Assembly: GCF_030547075.1 (NCBI RefSeq)
Contig: NZ_JAUOQH010000015.1
Coordinates: forward strand, 1-64,000
Source of the DNA: Alteromonas sp. 1_MG-2023
Lineage (GTDB): Bacteria > Pseudomonadota > Gammaproteobacteria > Enterobacterales > Alteromonadaceae
Direction of reading: 5' to 3'
Length of the DNA: 64,000 nucleotides
Shown: piece by piece, positions 8,316-17,979 of the stretch
How the letters are laid out: each line of letters opens with the position of its first letter
Position numbering within the stretch: the stretch's first letter is position 1
Made by a program: the position numbers and the translations under genes
Notes under the pieces: model-generated
Databases searched by the model: none
What the model was told of the DNA's origin: nothing
What the model saw: only the letters and a program-made list of their open reading frames with translations

Positions 8316-10730
8316 TTAAAACGTTAAACGTGCATTAATGGCGACCGCGCGTGGCGCACCAATCCAAAATGCATTAGGGGCAATGGTAGACGCATAGTCT
8401 TCATCTAGCAGGTTATTTACGGTTAAGCGCACTTCAAGTTCTTCCATGCCTTGACCTATATTGCTGATGTATCCACCAATATAAAGATCGCTAACCAAAT
8501 AATCATCTACTTCAGCGGTATTGTAAATATCGATGAAACGAGAGTCGACATACTTTGTCGATATACCTGCAAAATAATTATTTTTACTCCAATCTAGGCT
8601 GATAACTGCCATGGTATCTGGTGTACCAATAACCGTATTCCCTTTCACCGCCACTAACGACGATTCAGCATCGGTTGCATCAGCAATAGCAGCTTGGGCA
8701 TTGGCGAGTGAATCGTACTGGGTACCTGTGCCACCAATGGTTTCAATGTATTCTGACTCACTTAATGTCAGTGACGTAAACACTGTAATGTTATCGGTAA
8801 TGGCAAAGTCAGCAGACATTTCAAAACCGCTAGATTCGATACCACCTACATTACGATACCCACCCGCAGCGGCTTCTAAAAAGTCGATGCCGCTGGCGGT
8901 TTCATTACTGGTAAATTGAATGCGGTTATTAAACTCAATGGTGTAATAGGTGATATTGGCATTGAATTTAGCGCTTGAGTAACGAAGACCTACATCAATG
9001 TTCTCAGCGGTTTCTGGTTCAATAAAGCGCAAGTCCGTATCGTCGCGCTCAAGTTGTGCGTCTTTTATTGATGCGAAGTTTTCACCATAGCCAGCGAACA
9101 GTTCCAACCCATCGATTGCGATAGGCGCTACAAAACCAGCAGAAAATAGGGTGTCTGAATCAGAATTAACATCAAGGTTATTCACGCTGTCGAAATTATC
9201 ATGCTTCGCAATATCAACATTAAAACGCTTAGCGCCTAGACGCACTCGGGCCACACCAAAATCAATTTCATCTTCCACGTAGTACATTAACGTATCGACT
9301 GGGAAGCTGCGGTCATATTGTACCCAGTAAGGCGAGTTATTAAAATCGTAGCCAATCGCTGAATCGGTGATTTTGTGCCAATCTCGGTACTCATCACGCT
9401 CATAATCTTCCCACCACACCCCAAAGCGAAGGGTATTATCGAACTCGCCTAACTTGGCGTACCAAATACCGTCTGCATTAAACCCAAGGCGCTCTTTGTT
9501 GTAATGTGTATGTCGGTACGAGCCAACTGGAATTGCCCCTTGTTCGTGACAGCTTGGGTCGTACTCAGCGCCCGCACCACCATAAGGGAAAGTGATTGAA
9601 CTTTCACAACCTGCAATAGGAGAAAGCTGCATGCCATCGCTGTCTACAAAATAGATATTACCAAGTGCACTACCACCGTAAACCGTGTTTCCGTTGACCA
9701 ACTCTGAGTGCCCCTCAGTGCCGTCATCTTTTACGTCAACAAGATACGGTGGCACCCAATCACCACGCCCTTCGTTTTCGTGATAATAGGCACTTGCCGA
9801 AATATCAACAGCGCCTAACGTAAACTCAGCTTTTAAATAAGCCAGTAGGTTTTCGCGCAAGGTAGACCAGCCACGACGGTAAGATTGGTCTTGGTAAGGA
9901 ATACCGGTCCATTCACTGGTAAGCTGATCCCAGTCAGGATTTTGTGCATATTGTTCTAAGCTGTAAATACGTTGGTAATTCTCTTCATGGGTGTCGTCAT
10001 AAGAGACATATCCCGTTAGCGCAACGTTTTCTACCGTTGAGGTAACTTTAAGCGCCACATGATCACGGGTGTTTTCTGCCACTTGATCCATAAAATCGCT
10101 GCTTTCTTGCGTAGAAAGACTGATCCACGCGTACGTATCTTTTAAGATTTCGCCGGTGTCATAACGCACATAGTATTTGGAAGCATCAAACTCCCCCGCC
10201 GTAACGCTAGCTACAAAGCCTTCTTCATCGCTCGGGTTGATAGTCGTAAAGTTTAGCGTGCCGCCTAGTGCTTCATGAGAGCGAGAGGCAATATCCGACG
10301 TACCTTGGGATACTTCGATAGTTTGTAGGTTTTCAGTATCGATATAACGGTTTGCTTTAGCGCCACCGCCATAGTTTGAATTTCCGTTGGCAATACCATC
10401 TACTGTCATACCGATTTGCTGTTCGTTTAAGTTAACTTGAAAGCCACGAATAACAATAGAAGTAGACCAATCGTCAGCACCAAAAGTATCACCTTCATTA
10501 ATTAATACACCGGGTAAGTTATCTACCACAGCCAGTACACTGCTTAAATTTGCTTGTTGTTTTTGCATGTCGTCAGAAGCGGCATTATTAGCGTATGAAA
10601 CGCTTCGGCCAACAACAGTAATTTCTTCTATTTCATTAGATTTATCTTCGGCTATGGCTTCGGCGCGGCTATTTGATGTGCCTGATAATCCGGCCAGCAC
10701 ACTTAGTGCAATAAGATGGTAACGTGTCAT
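8316..10730 (-). CDS. TonB-dependent outer-membrane receptor
   Basis: This 804-residue protein has a Sec signal peptide ending near residue 23 (SNSRA), a TonB-box-like segment EEITVVGR, a plug domain (VDNLPGVLINEG, IVIRGFQVN, GTSDIASRSHEALGGTLNF) and a long beta-barrel ending in AINARLTF, a standard C-terminal aromatic residue. Such receptors import siderophores, vitamins, sugars or other scarce nutrients using proton-motive force relayed by TonB. The substrate cannot be read from the sequence. The betI-like gene follows on the same strand, and a palindrome of the kind bound by BetI lies upstream, hinting at a choline- or betaine-related ligand. An AGGGAA ribosome site precedes the ATG. Confidence 0.92.
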   Translation of the reverse strand: MTRYHLIALSVLAGLSGTSNSRAEAIAEDKSNEIEEITVVGRSVSYANNAASDDMQKQQANLSSVLAVVDNLPGVLINEGDTFGADDWSTSIVIRGFQVNLNEQQIGMTVDGIANGNSNYGGGAKANRYIDTENLQTIEVSQGTSDIASRSHEALGGTLNFTTINPSDEEGFVASVTAGEFDASKYYVRYDTGEILKDTYAWISLSTQESSDFMDQVAENTRDHVALKVTSTVENVALTGYVSYDDTHEENYQRIYSLEQYAQNPDWDQLTSEWTGIPYQDQSYRRGWSTLRENLLAYLKAEFTLGAVDISASAYYHENEGRGDWVPPYLVDVKDDGTEGHSELVNGNTVYGGSALGNIYFVDSDGMQLSPIAGCESSITFPYGGAGAEYDPSCHEQGAIPVGSYRHTHYNKERLGFNADGIWYAKLGEFDNTLRFGVWWEDYERDEYRDWHKITDSAIGYDFNNSPYWVQYDRSFPVDTLMYYVEDEIDFGVARVRLGAKRFNVDIAKHDNFDSVNNLDVNSDSDTLFSAGFVAPIAIDGLELFAGYGENFASIKDAQLERDDTDLRFIEPETAENIDVGLRYSSAKFNANITYYTIEFNNRIQFTSNETASGIDFLEAAAGGYRNVGGIESSGFEMSADFAITDNITVFTSLTLSESEYIETIGGTGTQYDSLANAQAAIADATDAESSLVAVKGNTVIGTPDTMAVISLDWSKNNYFAGISTKYVDSRFIDIYNTAEVDDYLVSDLYIGGYISNIGQGMEELEVRLTVNNLLDEDYASTIAPNAFWIGAPRAVAINARLTF

Positions 10731-10811
10731 GTTTATTGTTCCCTGTTAGCGAGTTGAGTGTTTTTCACCCAAGTAGCTTAAAAAGGGGATATGACAGTTA
10801 GGTTAAGTTAA

Positions 10812-10825
10812 ATTGAACATTCAAT
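10812..10825. promoter_or_regulatory. palindromic operator candidate (BetI-like) upstream of the TonB receptor
   Basis: ATTGAA-CA-TTCAAT is a perfect inverted repeat, and the symmetry extends outward with one mismatch (TAAATTGAA against TTCAATTAA). It lies about 80 to 95 bases upstream of the receptor start codon. It resembles, from memory, the TTGAA-N2-TTCAA-type palindromes recognised by BetI. No copy was found directly before the betI-like gene. Confidence 0.45.
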
Positions 10826-10954
10826 TAATAAAAGGTGACATTAGGTATGTAAAAGTAATAAATAGTTGCCGCAGATTGCAACGCCAGTAGGTCAAGTTGA
10901 AGAGCTACAAGATGCTGTAGCAAGTAGCTACTCGGATTAAAACGTTAGAAAAAG

Positions 10955-10983
10955 ACCAAAAAAAACCCTTCATAAGAAGGGCT
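10955..10983 (-). terminator. rho-independent terminator after the SulP gene
   Basis: On the minus strand GCCCTTC-TTAT-GAAGGGT is followed by a run of T. It lies about 30 bases past the stop codon of the anion transporter. Confidence 0.88.
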
Positions 10984-11013
10984 ATAAATAAACTAAGTGA
11001 AAGTCTACATCAC

Positions 11014-12651
11014 TTAGGGTTGGGATACCGTGTCAGCGCTCGCTGGCTTATTGGGTGTTTCGTTAACCCTATCCTGTGCGTAGAGCAAAGCATCATGCAG
11101 GTTATCGTAAATAATAATACCTGGGTGGTTAACACAAATGCTCTCAAGCACGCCGTTTACCTCTGTATTCGCACCACAGATAACCAATTGCCTACCTGCT
11201 GCAATGGCATCAACGGTAACCGTTTCAACCGCCATCGCGGCAGACACATCTACTGTGGGAACTCGGGTAAAATCTAAAATCATCACCTTTGAGCCTGATT
11301 TCACATTGTCTCGAACATGATGCCCTACGTCGGCAGCTGCACCAAAACTTAGCGGTCCACCAAAACTAAACAGAGATACCTTACCTTTAAGCGACTCTAG
11401 TAATGCGTTTTCTTTAGGATCGTTAAGTGACTCAGGGATCTTACGTAACTCTTCTAATTGCAAGTGAGCAACTTGACGTACATAAGCAAGGGCTGCGAAT
11501 ACTACACCTACGCCCACGGCAGTAATGAGGTCAACAAATACGGTAAGTGCTAGTACTAGAATCATTAAACCGAAGTCCCAACGCGGTCCTTTGTGAGCAC
11601 GTTTTAGGTAGCTCCAGTCGATAATATCTAGGCCAACTTTTACCAAAATACCGGCTAACACTGCATGAGGAATTTTAGCGGCGAGTGGGCTAAGCCCCAT
11701 TACAATGGCAAGCAATACTAGCGCATGCACCATACCCGAAATACGATCTTTACCACCGCTTCGAATATTTACTACAGTACGCATGGTGGCACCCGCACCG
11801 GCAATACCACCAATAAGACCTGCCACAGTATTACCTATGCCCTGACCTATTAATTCTTTGTTACTGTCATGACGGGTACGGGTCATATTGTCGGCAACCA
11901 GCGAGGTTAACAAACTATCGATTGCGCCCAGTACCGCCAAAATAAACGCAGCTTCTAAAATAAGTAATGCCGTATGTTGTTCGAACACAGGTAGATGAAT
12001 ACTAGGTAAACCCGTAGGGATTTGGCCTAGGATAGGAACCGTTAGCGCTAAACTTACTAGGGTACCAATGATAAGTGCTGCTAAGGCACCTGGGATATAC
12101 TTGCCTAAAGACGCAGGCCATTTATAGGCAATAATTAATGTACCTACACCTAAAGCTAAAGTAGCAAAATTAATATCTGCAAGGGCAGTAGGTAGGTAAC
12201 TTAGCGCGCCAATTGTGCCGCCTGGAGGCTCATGTCCAAGCAGTCGACCCAATTGTAGAATGATAATGATGGCACCAATGCCTGACATGAATCCCGATAT
12301 AACAGGATATGGCACTAGGCGGATGTACTCTCCCACTTTCAAGAAGCCGAAAATTATCTGGAAAATACCGGCAAGTATAACAGCGGTAAAAATTAAGCTA
12401 GCATCGCCTGAAAGGCTGGCAAATAAGCCAGCTAACACTACAACCATAGGTCCAGTAGGACCAGATATTTGAGACGGCGTACCACCAAATAGGGCAGCAA
12501 AAAAACCTACCGCAATTGCACCATAAAGACCAGCCATAGGGCCAAGGCCTGACGCTACACCTAGCGCAAGTGCTAAAGGCAATGCAACAATACCGGCGGT
12601 AACACCACCGGTAATATCACCTCGTAAATTACTTAAATTCAACTTCAACAT
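11014..12651 (-). CDS. SulP-family anion transporter with STAS domain (probable bicarbonate transporter)
   Basis: This 545-residue inner-membrane protein has the SulP transmembrane core (GDITGGVTAGIVALPLALALGVASG near the start, then about 10 to 14 helices) and a C-terminal STAS domain from about residue 430 (SFGGPLSFGAAADV, ILDFTRVPTVDVSAAMA). SulP proteins carry sulfate, bicarbonate or dicarboxylates. The carbonic anhydrase gene directly upstream on the same strand, 52 bases away, favours bicarbonate uptake, as in BicA-type systems. This is inferred from context. A strong terminator follows the gene. Confidence 0.9.
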   Translation of the reverse strand: MLKLNLSNLRGDITGGVTAGIVALPLALALGVASGLGPMAGLYGAIAVGFFAALFGGTPSQISGPTGPMVVVLAGLFASLSGDASLIFTAVILAGIFQIIFGFLKVGEYIRLVPYPVISGFMSGIGAIIIILQLGRLLGHEPPGGTIGALSYLPTALADINFATLALGVGTLIIAYKWPASLGKYIPGALAALIIGTLVSLALTVPILGQIPTGLPSIHLPVFEQHTALLILEAAFILAVLGAIDSLLTSLVADNMTRTRHDSNKELIGQGIGNTVAGLIGGIAGAGATMRTVVNIRSGGKDRISGMVHALVLLAIVMGLSPLAAKIPHAVLAGILVKVGLDIIDWSYLKRAHKGPRWDFGLMILVLALTVFVDLITAVGVGVVFAALAYVRQVAHLQLEELRKIPESLNDPKENALLESLKGKVSLFSFGGPLSFGAAADVGHHVRDNVKSGSKVMILDFTRVPTVDVSAAMAVETVTVDAIAAGRQLVICGANTEVNGVLESICVNHPGIIIYDNLHDALLYAQDRVNETPNKPASADTVSQP

Positions 12652-12666
12652 GAATCGTTTCCTAAG

Positions 12667-12718
12667 TTCTTATCATGAATTCTTATCGTAAATTCATATC
12701 ACGAGCGCTTATCGAGCA
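12667..12718. repeat. four degenerate 13-base tandem repeats
   Basis: The segment between the carbonic anhydrase stop and the transporter start is made of TTCTTATCATGAA, TTCTTATCGTAAA, TTCATATCACGAG and CGCTTATCGAGCA in tandem. The fourth unit runs into the end of the anhydrase gene. Confidence 0.5.
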
Positions 12719-13356
12719 AGTTGCGCTTCTGCGTGAGATTGATCCATTACCTCAAATTCACCAGATTCACTGTTGTAGCACAACACTTCACCACTACCGA
12801 TGTTATAAACCCAACCATGCAGCGTAACTTGTTTATTCGCTATTTTTGCTGCTACAGCAGGATGAGTACGCAAGTGCTGAATCTGCTGCACTACGTTTTC
12901 TTTAGTGACATCTTCAAGGTGATCGTGGGTTAAATCAGCACAGCCACTGCGCTCTTTAACTACTTCTGTTGCGGCTCGACAATGGCCTAACCACTCTTTA
13001 ACGTGAGGGAGTGAAGATAGCCCTTCTGGTTTTAACGCCCCCTTCATTGCACCACAATCTGTATGACCACAAATAACTATGTGTGTCACGCCTAGTGCAG
13101 CAACAGCGAATTCGATAGAGGCTGTCATACCGCCAGTCTCGTTACTATGCGGAGGCACAATGTTGCCCGCGTTACGGCAGATAAACAATTCGCCCGGCTC
13201 GGTTTGCGTCACCAAGTTAGGATCTATACGAGAGTCTGAACACGTGATGAAAAGCACTTCTGGGTTCTGACCATTCGCCAGCTTTTGGAAGGCCGCTTTT
13301 TTTCCTGGATAAACTTCTTTCTGGAATTTAGCTACACCCGAAATTACGTGATCCAT
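12709..13356 (-). CDS. beta-class carbonic anhydrase
   Basis: This 215-residue zinc enzyme interconverts CO2 and bicarbonate. The motif CSDSR gives the ligand C39 and the D41/R43 dyad, and GHTDCGAMKG gives H98 and C101. The start at 13356 (MDHVISGVAKFQ) follows a clear GGAG six to seven bases upstream; the frame is open a further 33 codons, but without a ribosome site that fits. It is followed by the SulP transporter gene and faces a divergent OxyR-like regulator gene, making a three-gene inorganic-carbon module. No signal peptide is seen, so it acts in the cytoplasm. Confidence 0.95.
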   Translation of the reverse strand: MDHVISGVAKFQKEVYPGKKAAFQKLANGQNPEVLFITCSDSRIDPNLVTQTEPGELFICRNAGNIVPPHSNETGGMTASIEFAVAALGVTHIVICGHTDCGAMKGALKPEGLSSLPHVKEWLGHCRAATEVVKERSGCADLTHDHLEDVTKENVVQQIQHLRTHPAVAAKIANKQVTLHGWVYNIGSGEVLCYNSESGEFEVMDQSHAEAQLAR

Positions 13357-13443
13357 AAATTTCTCCATTAAATAATAATTATTTTCTTTTACTGTCTGCG
13401 CCAGTGTCACCTGATAGATTAATAGTTTAATATACCAGTTCGT

Positions 13444-13460
13444 GATAGCCTTCATCTATC
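13444..13460. promoter_or_regulatory. OxyR-type operator candidate (ATAG-N7-CTAT)
   Basis: The sequence GATAG-CCTTCAT-CTATC is an inverted repeat containing ATAG-N7-CTAT, the spacing of half an OxyR tetramer site. It lies in the divergent intergenic region, about 90 bases before the carbonic anhydrase start and about 40 before the LysR start. A second element in the OxyR phase is not evident. Confidence 0.45.
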
Positions 13461-13498
13461 ATGCGTGAGAATTATAGAAATTAGGCGGCACAATTACC

Positions 13499-14443
13499 AT
13501 GTTACTGAACGGTAAAACTCCATCAATTAACCAGATTCGCTATTTCGTGGCGGTAGCTAAATACCTGAGTTTCCGACAAGCAGCGACAAGCTTGGGGATA
13601 AGTCAGCCTACCTTGACGAGTCAAATTAATACCCTTGAGAATAGTTTAGACTTAGTCTTGTTCGAGCGCTCAAGAACTGGCACTTTACTCTCTCCACAAG
13701 GTAAAGCACTTATCGAAGCTGCTGAAGAAGTGCTTCAAGCCAATCACCGCTTTAATGAGATTGCACGAGATCTTGCTGAAGGTGAAGTCGTCACTTTTCG
13801 TTTAGGTATACCACCTACGCTAGGGCCCTATTTACTACCTCATATACTGCCTGAACTACATCATCGTAAGCCAGGGCTACGTTTTTACGTGCGAGAAGCT
13901 GCTCCGCAGGCGTTACAACATGGGCTACTGCATGGTGAATACGACTTAATAATTTCCCCCCTTTCCAGTGAATACTCCCAGTTGATCACCGAGCCTTTGT
14001 TTAATGAACCCCTTAAGTTCGTTGTTCCCTCCGATCATCCCCTCGCAGGTAATGCCTATGTGCGGCCCGAGCAAATTGCCGGAGAAAAAGTATTAACCTT
14101 AGAAGATAGGCACCACTTCCATCACCAAGTACAGCATATTTGTGATGAAATTGGCGCAAACCTGCAGCGCGACTATGAAGGAACGAGCTTAGATACGCTT
14201 CGTCAAATGGTTGTTATGGGCATGGGCGTAGCATTTTTGCCGGGCTTGTATATTCACTCAGAGCTCCATCACCCTGAAGCTTTACATGTTTGTGAAATAG
14301 AAGGCATGCCGATTGAAAGGCAACATTCTTTGGCGTGGCGAAATACAGCGCCTGGGCGTAAAACCTTTAGAGAAATCACGTCGGTTATTCGTGACATTAT
14401 CGCCAGTAGGCTATCTACCGCAGTAGATGTTATTAATAACTAA
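13499..14443 (+). CDS. OxyR-like LysR-family regulator lacking the peroxidatic cysteine
   Basis: This 314-residue protein has an N-terminal winged helix-turn-helix (SFRQAATSLGISQPTLTSQI) and a LysR effector domain. The effector domain resembles OxyR: LEDRHHFHHQVQHICDEIG aligns without gaps to the redox segment of E. coli OxyR, and GTSLDTLRQMVVMGMGVAFLPG matches the following helix. The position of OxyR C199 is histidine (H206), while C208 is kept (C215), so the disulfide switch cannot form as in OxyR. It is transcribed away from the carbonic anhydrase and SulP genes and probably controls them. The inducer is unknown; CO2/bicarbonate status or a non-disulfide redox signal are possible. Confidence 0.85.
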   Translation: MLLNGKTPSINQIRYFVAVAKYLSFRQAATSLGISQPTLTSQINTLENSLDLVLFERSRTGTLLSPQGKALIEAAEEVLQANHRFNEIARDLAEGEVVTFRLGIPPTLGPYLLPHILPELHHRKPGLRFYVREAAPQALQHGLLHGEYDLIISPLSSEYSQLITEPLFNEPLKFVVPSDHPLAGNAYVRPEQIAGEKVLTLEDRHHFHHQVQHICDEIGANLQRDYEGTSLDTLRQMVVMGMGVAFLPGLYIHSELHHPEALHVCEIEGMPIERQHSLAWRNTAPGRKTFREITSVIRDIIASRLSTAVDVINN

Positions 14444-14471
14444 TGAGAAAGAGTGATATATTCTTAATAAT

Positions 14472-14490
14472 TTATGAACAAAGCTCATAA
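14472..14490. promoter_or_regulatory. MetR-type operator candidate before metR
   Basis: TTATGA-ACAAAGC-TCATAA is a perfect inverted repeat. It contains TGAA-N5-CTCA, one base from the MetR consensus TGAA-N5-TTCA. It ends 8 bases before the metR ATG, fitting autorepression. Confidence 0.45.
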
Positions 14491-14498
14491 CTAATAAC

Positions 14499-15392
14499 AT
14501 GATTGAACGCCAGCACCTTAAAATTATCAGCGCTATCCACAAGCACGGCACAATGACAGAGGCCGCGAAGTCTTTATTTGTTACCCAGTCTGCACTAAGT
14601 CATTCGATGAAAAAGCTAGAAGCGAGCTTTTCACTACCGCTTTGGCAAAAAGAAGGTCGTACATTAGTGCTGACGCAAGCGGGTAAAAGCTTGGTGGGGT
14701 TATCTCAAAGAGTACTGCCTCAGTTTGAACATACTGAGGCTCAGCTGCGCCGTATGGCAGAAGGGAAGCAAGGTATATTGCGTATTGGTATGGAATGTCA
14801 CCCTTGTTTTGAGTGGTTACTAAAGGTAGTTGCGCCATTTTTAAAAGCCTTTCCCGATGTCGATGTTGACGTAAGACGGGCGTTTTCATTTGGCGGCTTA
14901 CAAGCCTTACATGGTTACGACATCGATTTACTCCTCACCCCTGACCCATTACATGTAGATGCAATTAGTTACACCGGCGTATTAGATTACGAACAAGTGT
15001 TAGTTATGCACAATGAGCATCCGTTAGCAGATTGTGATTACATAAAGCCTAAACAATTAGCCAATGAAGTGGTGATTACCTACCCAGTGGAAACCAATCG
15101 CTTAGATATTTTTGCTGGATTTCTTACCCCTGCGGGGGCGAGCGTAAAACAACACAGAACCATTGAAACCACTGAAATCATCTTACAAATGGTAGCCGCA
15201 GGGCGCGGTGTTACCGCGCTACCTAAATGGCTGGTTGATGAAGCGAAAGAATCCGATGTGTTAACGTATAAGCCCTTAGGTGAAAAGGGCTTACAGAAAA
15301 CTTTGTATTTGGGTCACCGAAAAGAGGTTGACCCTATTGGATTTGTAGACGAATTTATCTCGTTAGCCAAGGCTACCGTGTTGCCTAAATAA
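14499..15392 (+). CDS. metR: LysR-family methionine regulator MetR
   Basis: MetR senses homocysteine and activates metE, metH and related genes. The 297-residue protein starts MIERQHLKIISAIHKHGTM, has the helix-turn-helix FVTQSALSHSMKKLE, and keeps the effector-domain signature RIGMECHPCFEWL, matching E. coli MetR (IECHSCIQWL). metH and metA lie about 4 to 9 kb away on the other strand. A near-consensus MetR palindrome overlaps its own translation-start region. It converges with the chemoreceptor gene, with only 14 bases between the two stop codons. Confidence 0.88.
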   Translation: MIERQHLKIISAIHKHGTMTEAAKSLFVTQSALSHSMKKLEASFSLPLWQKEGRTLVLTQAGKSLVGLSQRVLPQFEHTEAQLRRMAEGKQGILRIGMECHPCFEWLLKVVAPFLKAFPDVDVDVRRAFSFGGLQALHGYDIDLLLTPDPLHVDAISYTGVLDYEQVLVMHNEHPLADCDYIKPKQLANEVVITYPVETNRLDIFAGFLTPAGASVKQHRTIETTEIILQMVAAGRGVTALPKWLVDEAKESDVLTYKPLGEKGLQKTLYLGHRKEVDPIGFVDEFISLAKATVLPK

Positions 15393-15406
15393 GTGCTTAC
15401 AGGCAC

Positions 15407-17428
15407 CTAAATTTTAAATTGCCCCACTAACTCATTTAACTCAGTCGATACACCGCTAAGCTGGGTTGCTTCAACAGCCAGCTCTTCTGCGTGCTGACTA
15501 GTACGATCGCTCAGCCCTGTAATGGCTACTAAAGATTTATGAATATCTTGCGCGACTTCAGTTTGTTGTTCAGTAGCGTGAGCTATATGGGTACTTTGTT
15601 CATGCACCGTGGCTATCGCTTGATTGATTTGCTCCAATGAGGTCACCACTTTAGCGGTTTTTTCAACACCACTTTGTGAAAGGCCCTTGCCCGTTTGCAT
15701 AACTGAATCGGTTTGCTCCGCCATATGCTGCAAGCGCTCTACCATTTTACGAATATCCGTGGTGGACTCTTGCGTACGACTGGCAAGAGAGCGTACTTCA
15801 TCTGCAACGACAGCAAACCCTCGGCCTTGCTCACCCGCTCGAGCAGCTTCGATGGCAGCATTTAGCGCAAGTAGATTAGTTTGATCAGCAATACTGTTAA
15901 TGACATCGATTACCGCACCAATGTTATCCGACTCCTGACTTAACCCACTCACCACTTCCACGCCTTGGTCGATAGCTTCGGCTAACGAAGTGATTTCAGC
16001 CATGGCCTCTTTAGCTTGCTGACTACCTTGGGTAACAATCGCTTCCGCTTGGTTAGCCGCTTCACTAGAGTGCGCCGCATTTGTTGATATTTCCACGACT
16101 GTGGCGGCCATTTGGGTAACCGCGGAAGACACATTATCAACTTGGCTTCGCTCTTGATTGATTTCTGCACTGGTACTTTGAGATACGTCTCGTAAATGAT
16201 CCGCAGCATCAGACACTGCCTTGGTGTTTAACGCAGTTTCCGTTAGCAGACCACGTAGCTTGTCGGTAAACCGATTAAATTCTACTGCCAATGCGCCAAT
16301 TTCATCTTTGCTGGTAATATCTAAACGCTTAGTTAAATCGCCATCACCGCTAGCAATATCTGCCATGGCAACGCGCATTTTTGTCAAAGGTTGAGTTATT
16401 TTTGCGCTGGCCACATAGGTGATGAGCGCGATAAGGCTAATGATAACTAATGCCACTATAACCGCTGTCGAGATAGCGTTATTAATAGGCGCAGCAATAA
16501 TGCTAGCGGGGATCAAAATACCTAATGACCAATCCATGGTAGGGTTATCAAGCTTAGCGTGCCTGAACACCGCCACGTATTCTTCGCCTTGCCATGTCAC
16601 TGAAACTTGCCCTGATGATGTAGCCCCTATCTTTCTCGATAAAGCGCTAAAGCCCTTAGTATTGCTAAATACTGAATCAAACGACGTTAACGATGAGCTA
16701 AGCGGTAGCGGTGTGGTTTGCTTTGGAAAGTAAACAATGTTTTGGTTCTCATCCAGTAGGAACGCTGTACCTTGGCCTTCAAACCGAATATTGTCGATAA
16801 CCGACCCTATAGTACTGATAAGAATATCAATACCACCTACGCCTATCAGTCTACCGTTTTGATAAACAGGTGATTGTACTACTGCTGACACACTGCCATC
16901 CTGAGAATCTACCGCGGGAGGGGTAACGTAAAGCTCTCCTTTGCTCACCGCCGTTTGGAACCAGGGTCGTTTAGATGCAAAGTAGCCTTTATTCACATCT
17001 CCAGCATCAGGGCCACTTTCATCAACCCCTACACGCCCTTGCTCAAAAAAGTACTCACTGGTAGCGGCAGATGCAAAAAAAGCCGACTTAATATTAGTGT
17101 CTTGGCTACTTATATTGTCAAAAACAGTATAAACAGTAGCGGCGTTAGACAGTTGGGCTTCACTGGCACCACGAAGGGTGTGTTGAATAAAGAAGTCTTT
17201 AAGAAAAGGGTTACTTAAAAAGGTTTTGGCTACACCACCATAAAGGGAGAAAAAGGCTTCCACTGAATCGGCTTCGTTAGCCACTCGTGCTGCAACTTCT
17301 TGTTCTACTTGGTGCCTAGTATTATCACCAACTATATTCACCAAGAAGAACGCGGTGACAAGCAACATAACTGCAATGCTTCCCCCCACGATCAACATAA
17401 ACTTCTTCTGAAGGGACAATGAACTCAT
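15407..17428 (-). CDS. methyl-accepting chemotaxis protein with dCache sensor domain
   Basis: This 673-residue inner-membrane chemoreceptor has TM1 near residues 10-30, a periplasmic double-Cache sensor of about 270 residues with [16 protein letters not shown] and [12 protein letters not shown]2 near 310-335, a HAMP domain ([21 protein letters not shown]), and the MA signalling domain with the conserved hairpin tip near [20 protein letters not shown]. The ligand is unknown; dCache_1 domains often bind amino acids or other small molecules. No clear sigma-28 promoter was found upstream. It does not end in a CheR-docking pentapeptide (it ends ELVGQFKI). Confidence 0.95.
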   Translation of the reverse strand: MSSLSLQKKFMLIVGGSIAVMLLVTAFFLVNIVGDNTRHQVEQEVAARVANEADSVEAFFSLYGGVAKTFLSNPFLKDFFIQHTLRGASEAQLSNAATVYTVFDNISSQDTNIKSAFFASAATSEYFFEQGRVGVDESGPDAGDVNKGYFASKRPWFQTAVSKGELYVTPPAVDSQDGSVSAVVQSPVYQNGRLIGVGGIDILISTIGSVIDNIRFEGQGTAFLLDENQNIVYFPKQTTPLPLSSSLTSFDSVFSNTKGFSALSRKIGATSSGQVSVTWQGEEYVAVFRHAKLDNPTMDWSLGILIPASIIAAPINNAISTAVIVALVIISLIALITYVASAKITQPLTKMRVAMADIASGDGDLTKRLDITSKDEIGALAVEFNRFTDKLRGLLTETALNTKAVSDAADHLRDVSQSTSAEINQERSQVDNVSSAVTQMAATVVEISTNAAHSSEAANQAEAIVTQGSQQAKEAMAEITSLAEAIDQGVEVVSGLSQESDNIGAVIDVINSIADQTNLLALNAAIEAARAGEQGRGFAVVADEVRSLASRTQESTTDIRKMVERLQHMAEQTDSVMQTGKGLSQSGVEKTAKVVTSLEQINQAIATVHEQSTHIAHATEQQTEVAQDIHKSLVAITGLSDRTSQHAEELAVEATQLSGVSTELNELVGQFKI

Positions 17429-17931
17429 GATTACTACTCTATTTGTTTTTTTATTTTAGTCGCGCGCAATGGATAATGAACATCTGGCGCTTAATATCGT
17501 CCACTCTCTTAAAATAGTAAAAGGCGTTCCCTTCCACTTTACTCATAATAAACAGTGCATTATTACTTTCTAATACAAACGAATCGATTTCAACCCATAT
17601 TTAACGCAAAAAGCCAATTCAACTAAAGTTTAAAAAAACAGATTAGATATTCTTGTTTATTTTGTACACAAGATGGCTTTAAGTGGTTAAATTTACTGCA
17701 ATCAATGAAGGGAAGCCGGTACTAAAAACTGTGATATATAAGATGTAAGCTGTGATGTCAGTAAGAACTACTACAGCGAATAAAGCACTGCTAGATAATA
17801 AGGCCAACAGAGAATGAGATGCTGAAAACTGATTAGGGTAATAACAGATTATAAGACTTTGAAAGTTTAAAAAATTTAAAAACTATTTCGAAACCATTTC
17901 AAAACTCGTTCAAAAATACAAAACGAACAAT
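17429..17931. other. intergenic stretch without a recognised gene
   Basis: About 500 bases of AT-rich sequence lie between the chemoreceptor start and the terminator of the methionine operon. It should hold the chemoreceptor promoter. No convincing ORF, tRNA, repeat array or structured RNA was seen. Confidence 0.5.
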
Positions 17932-17960
17932 ACAGCCACGATCAAATACATCATGGCTGT
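17932..17960 (-). terminator. terminator candidate of the metA-metH operon
   Basis: On the minus strand ACAGCCATGAT and ATCGTGGCTGT pair around a short loop about 20 bases past the stop codon. A T-rich but interrupted tract follows. Confidence 0.5.
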
Positions 17961-17979
17961 ATGCTGAAAAACATAAAGG

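Noticed and set aside
12667..12718. CRISPR array
   Set aside because: Repeats here and elsewhere in the window are short, tandem and without spacers; no cas genes are present.
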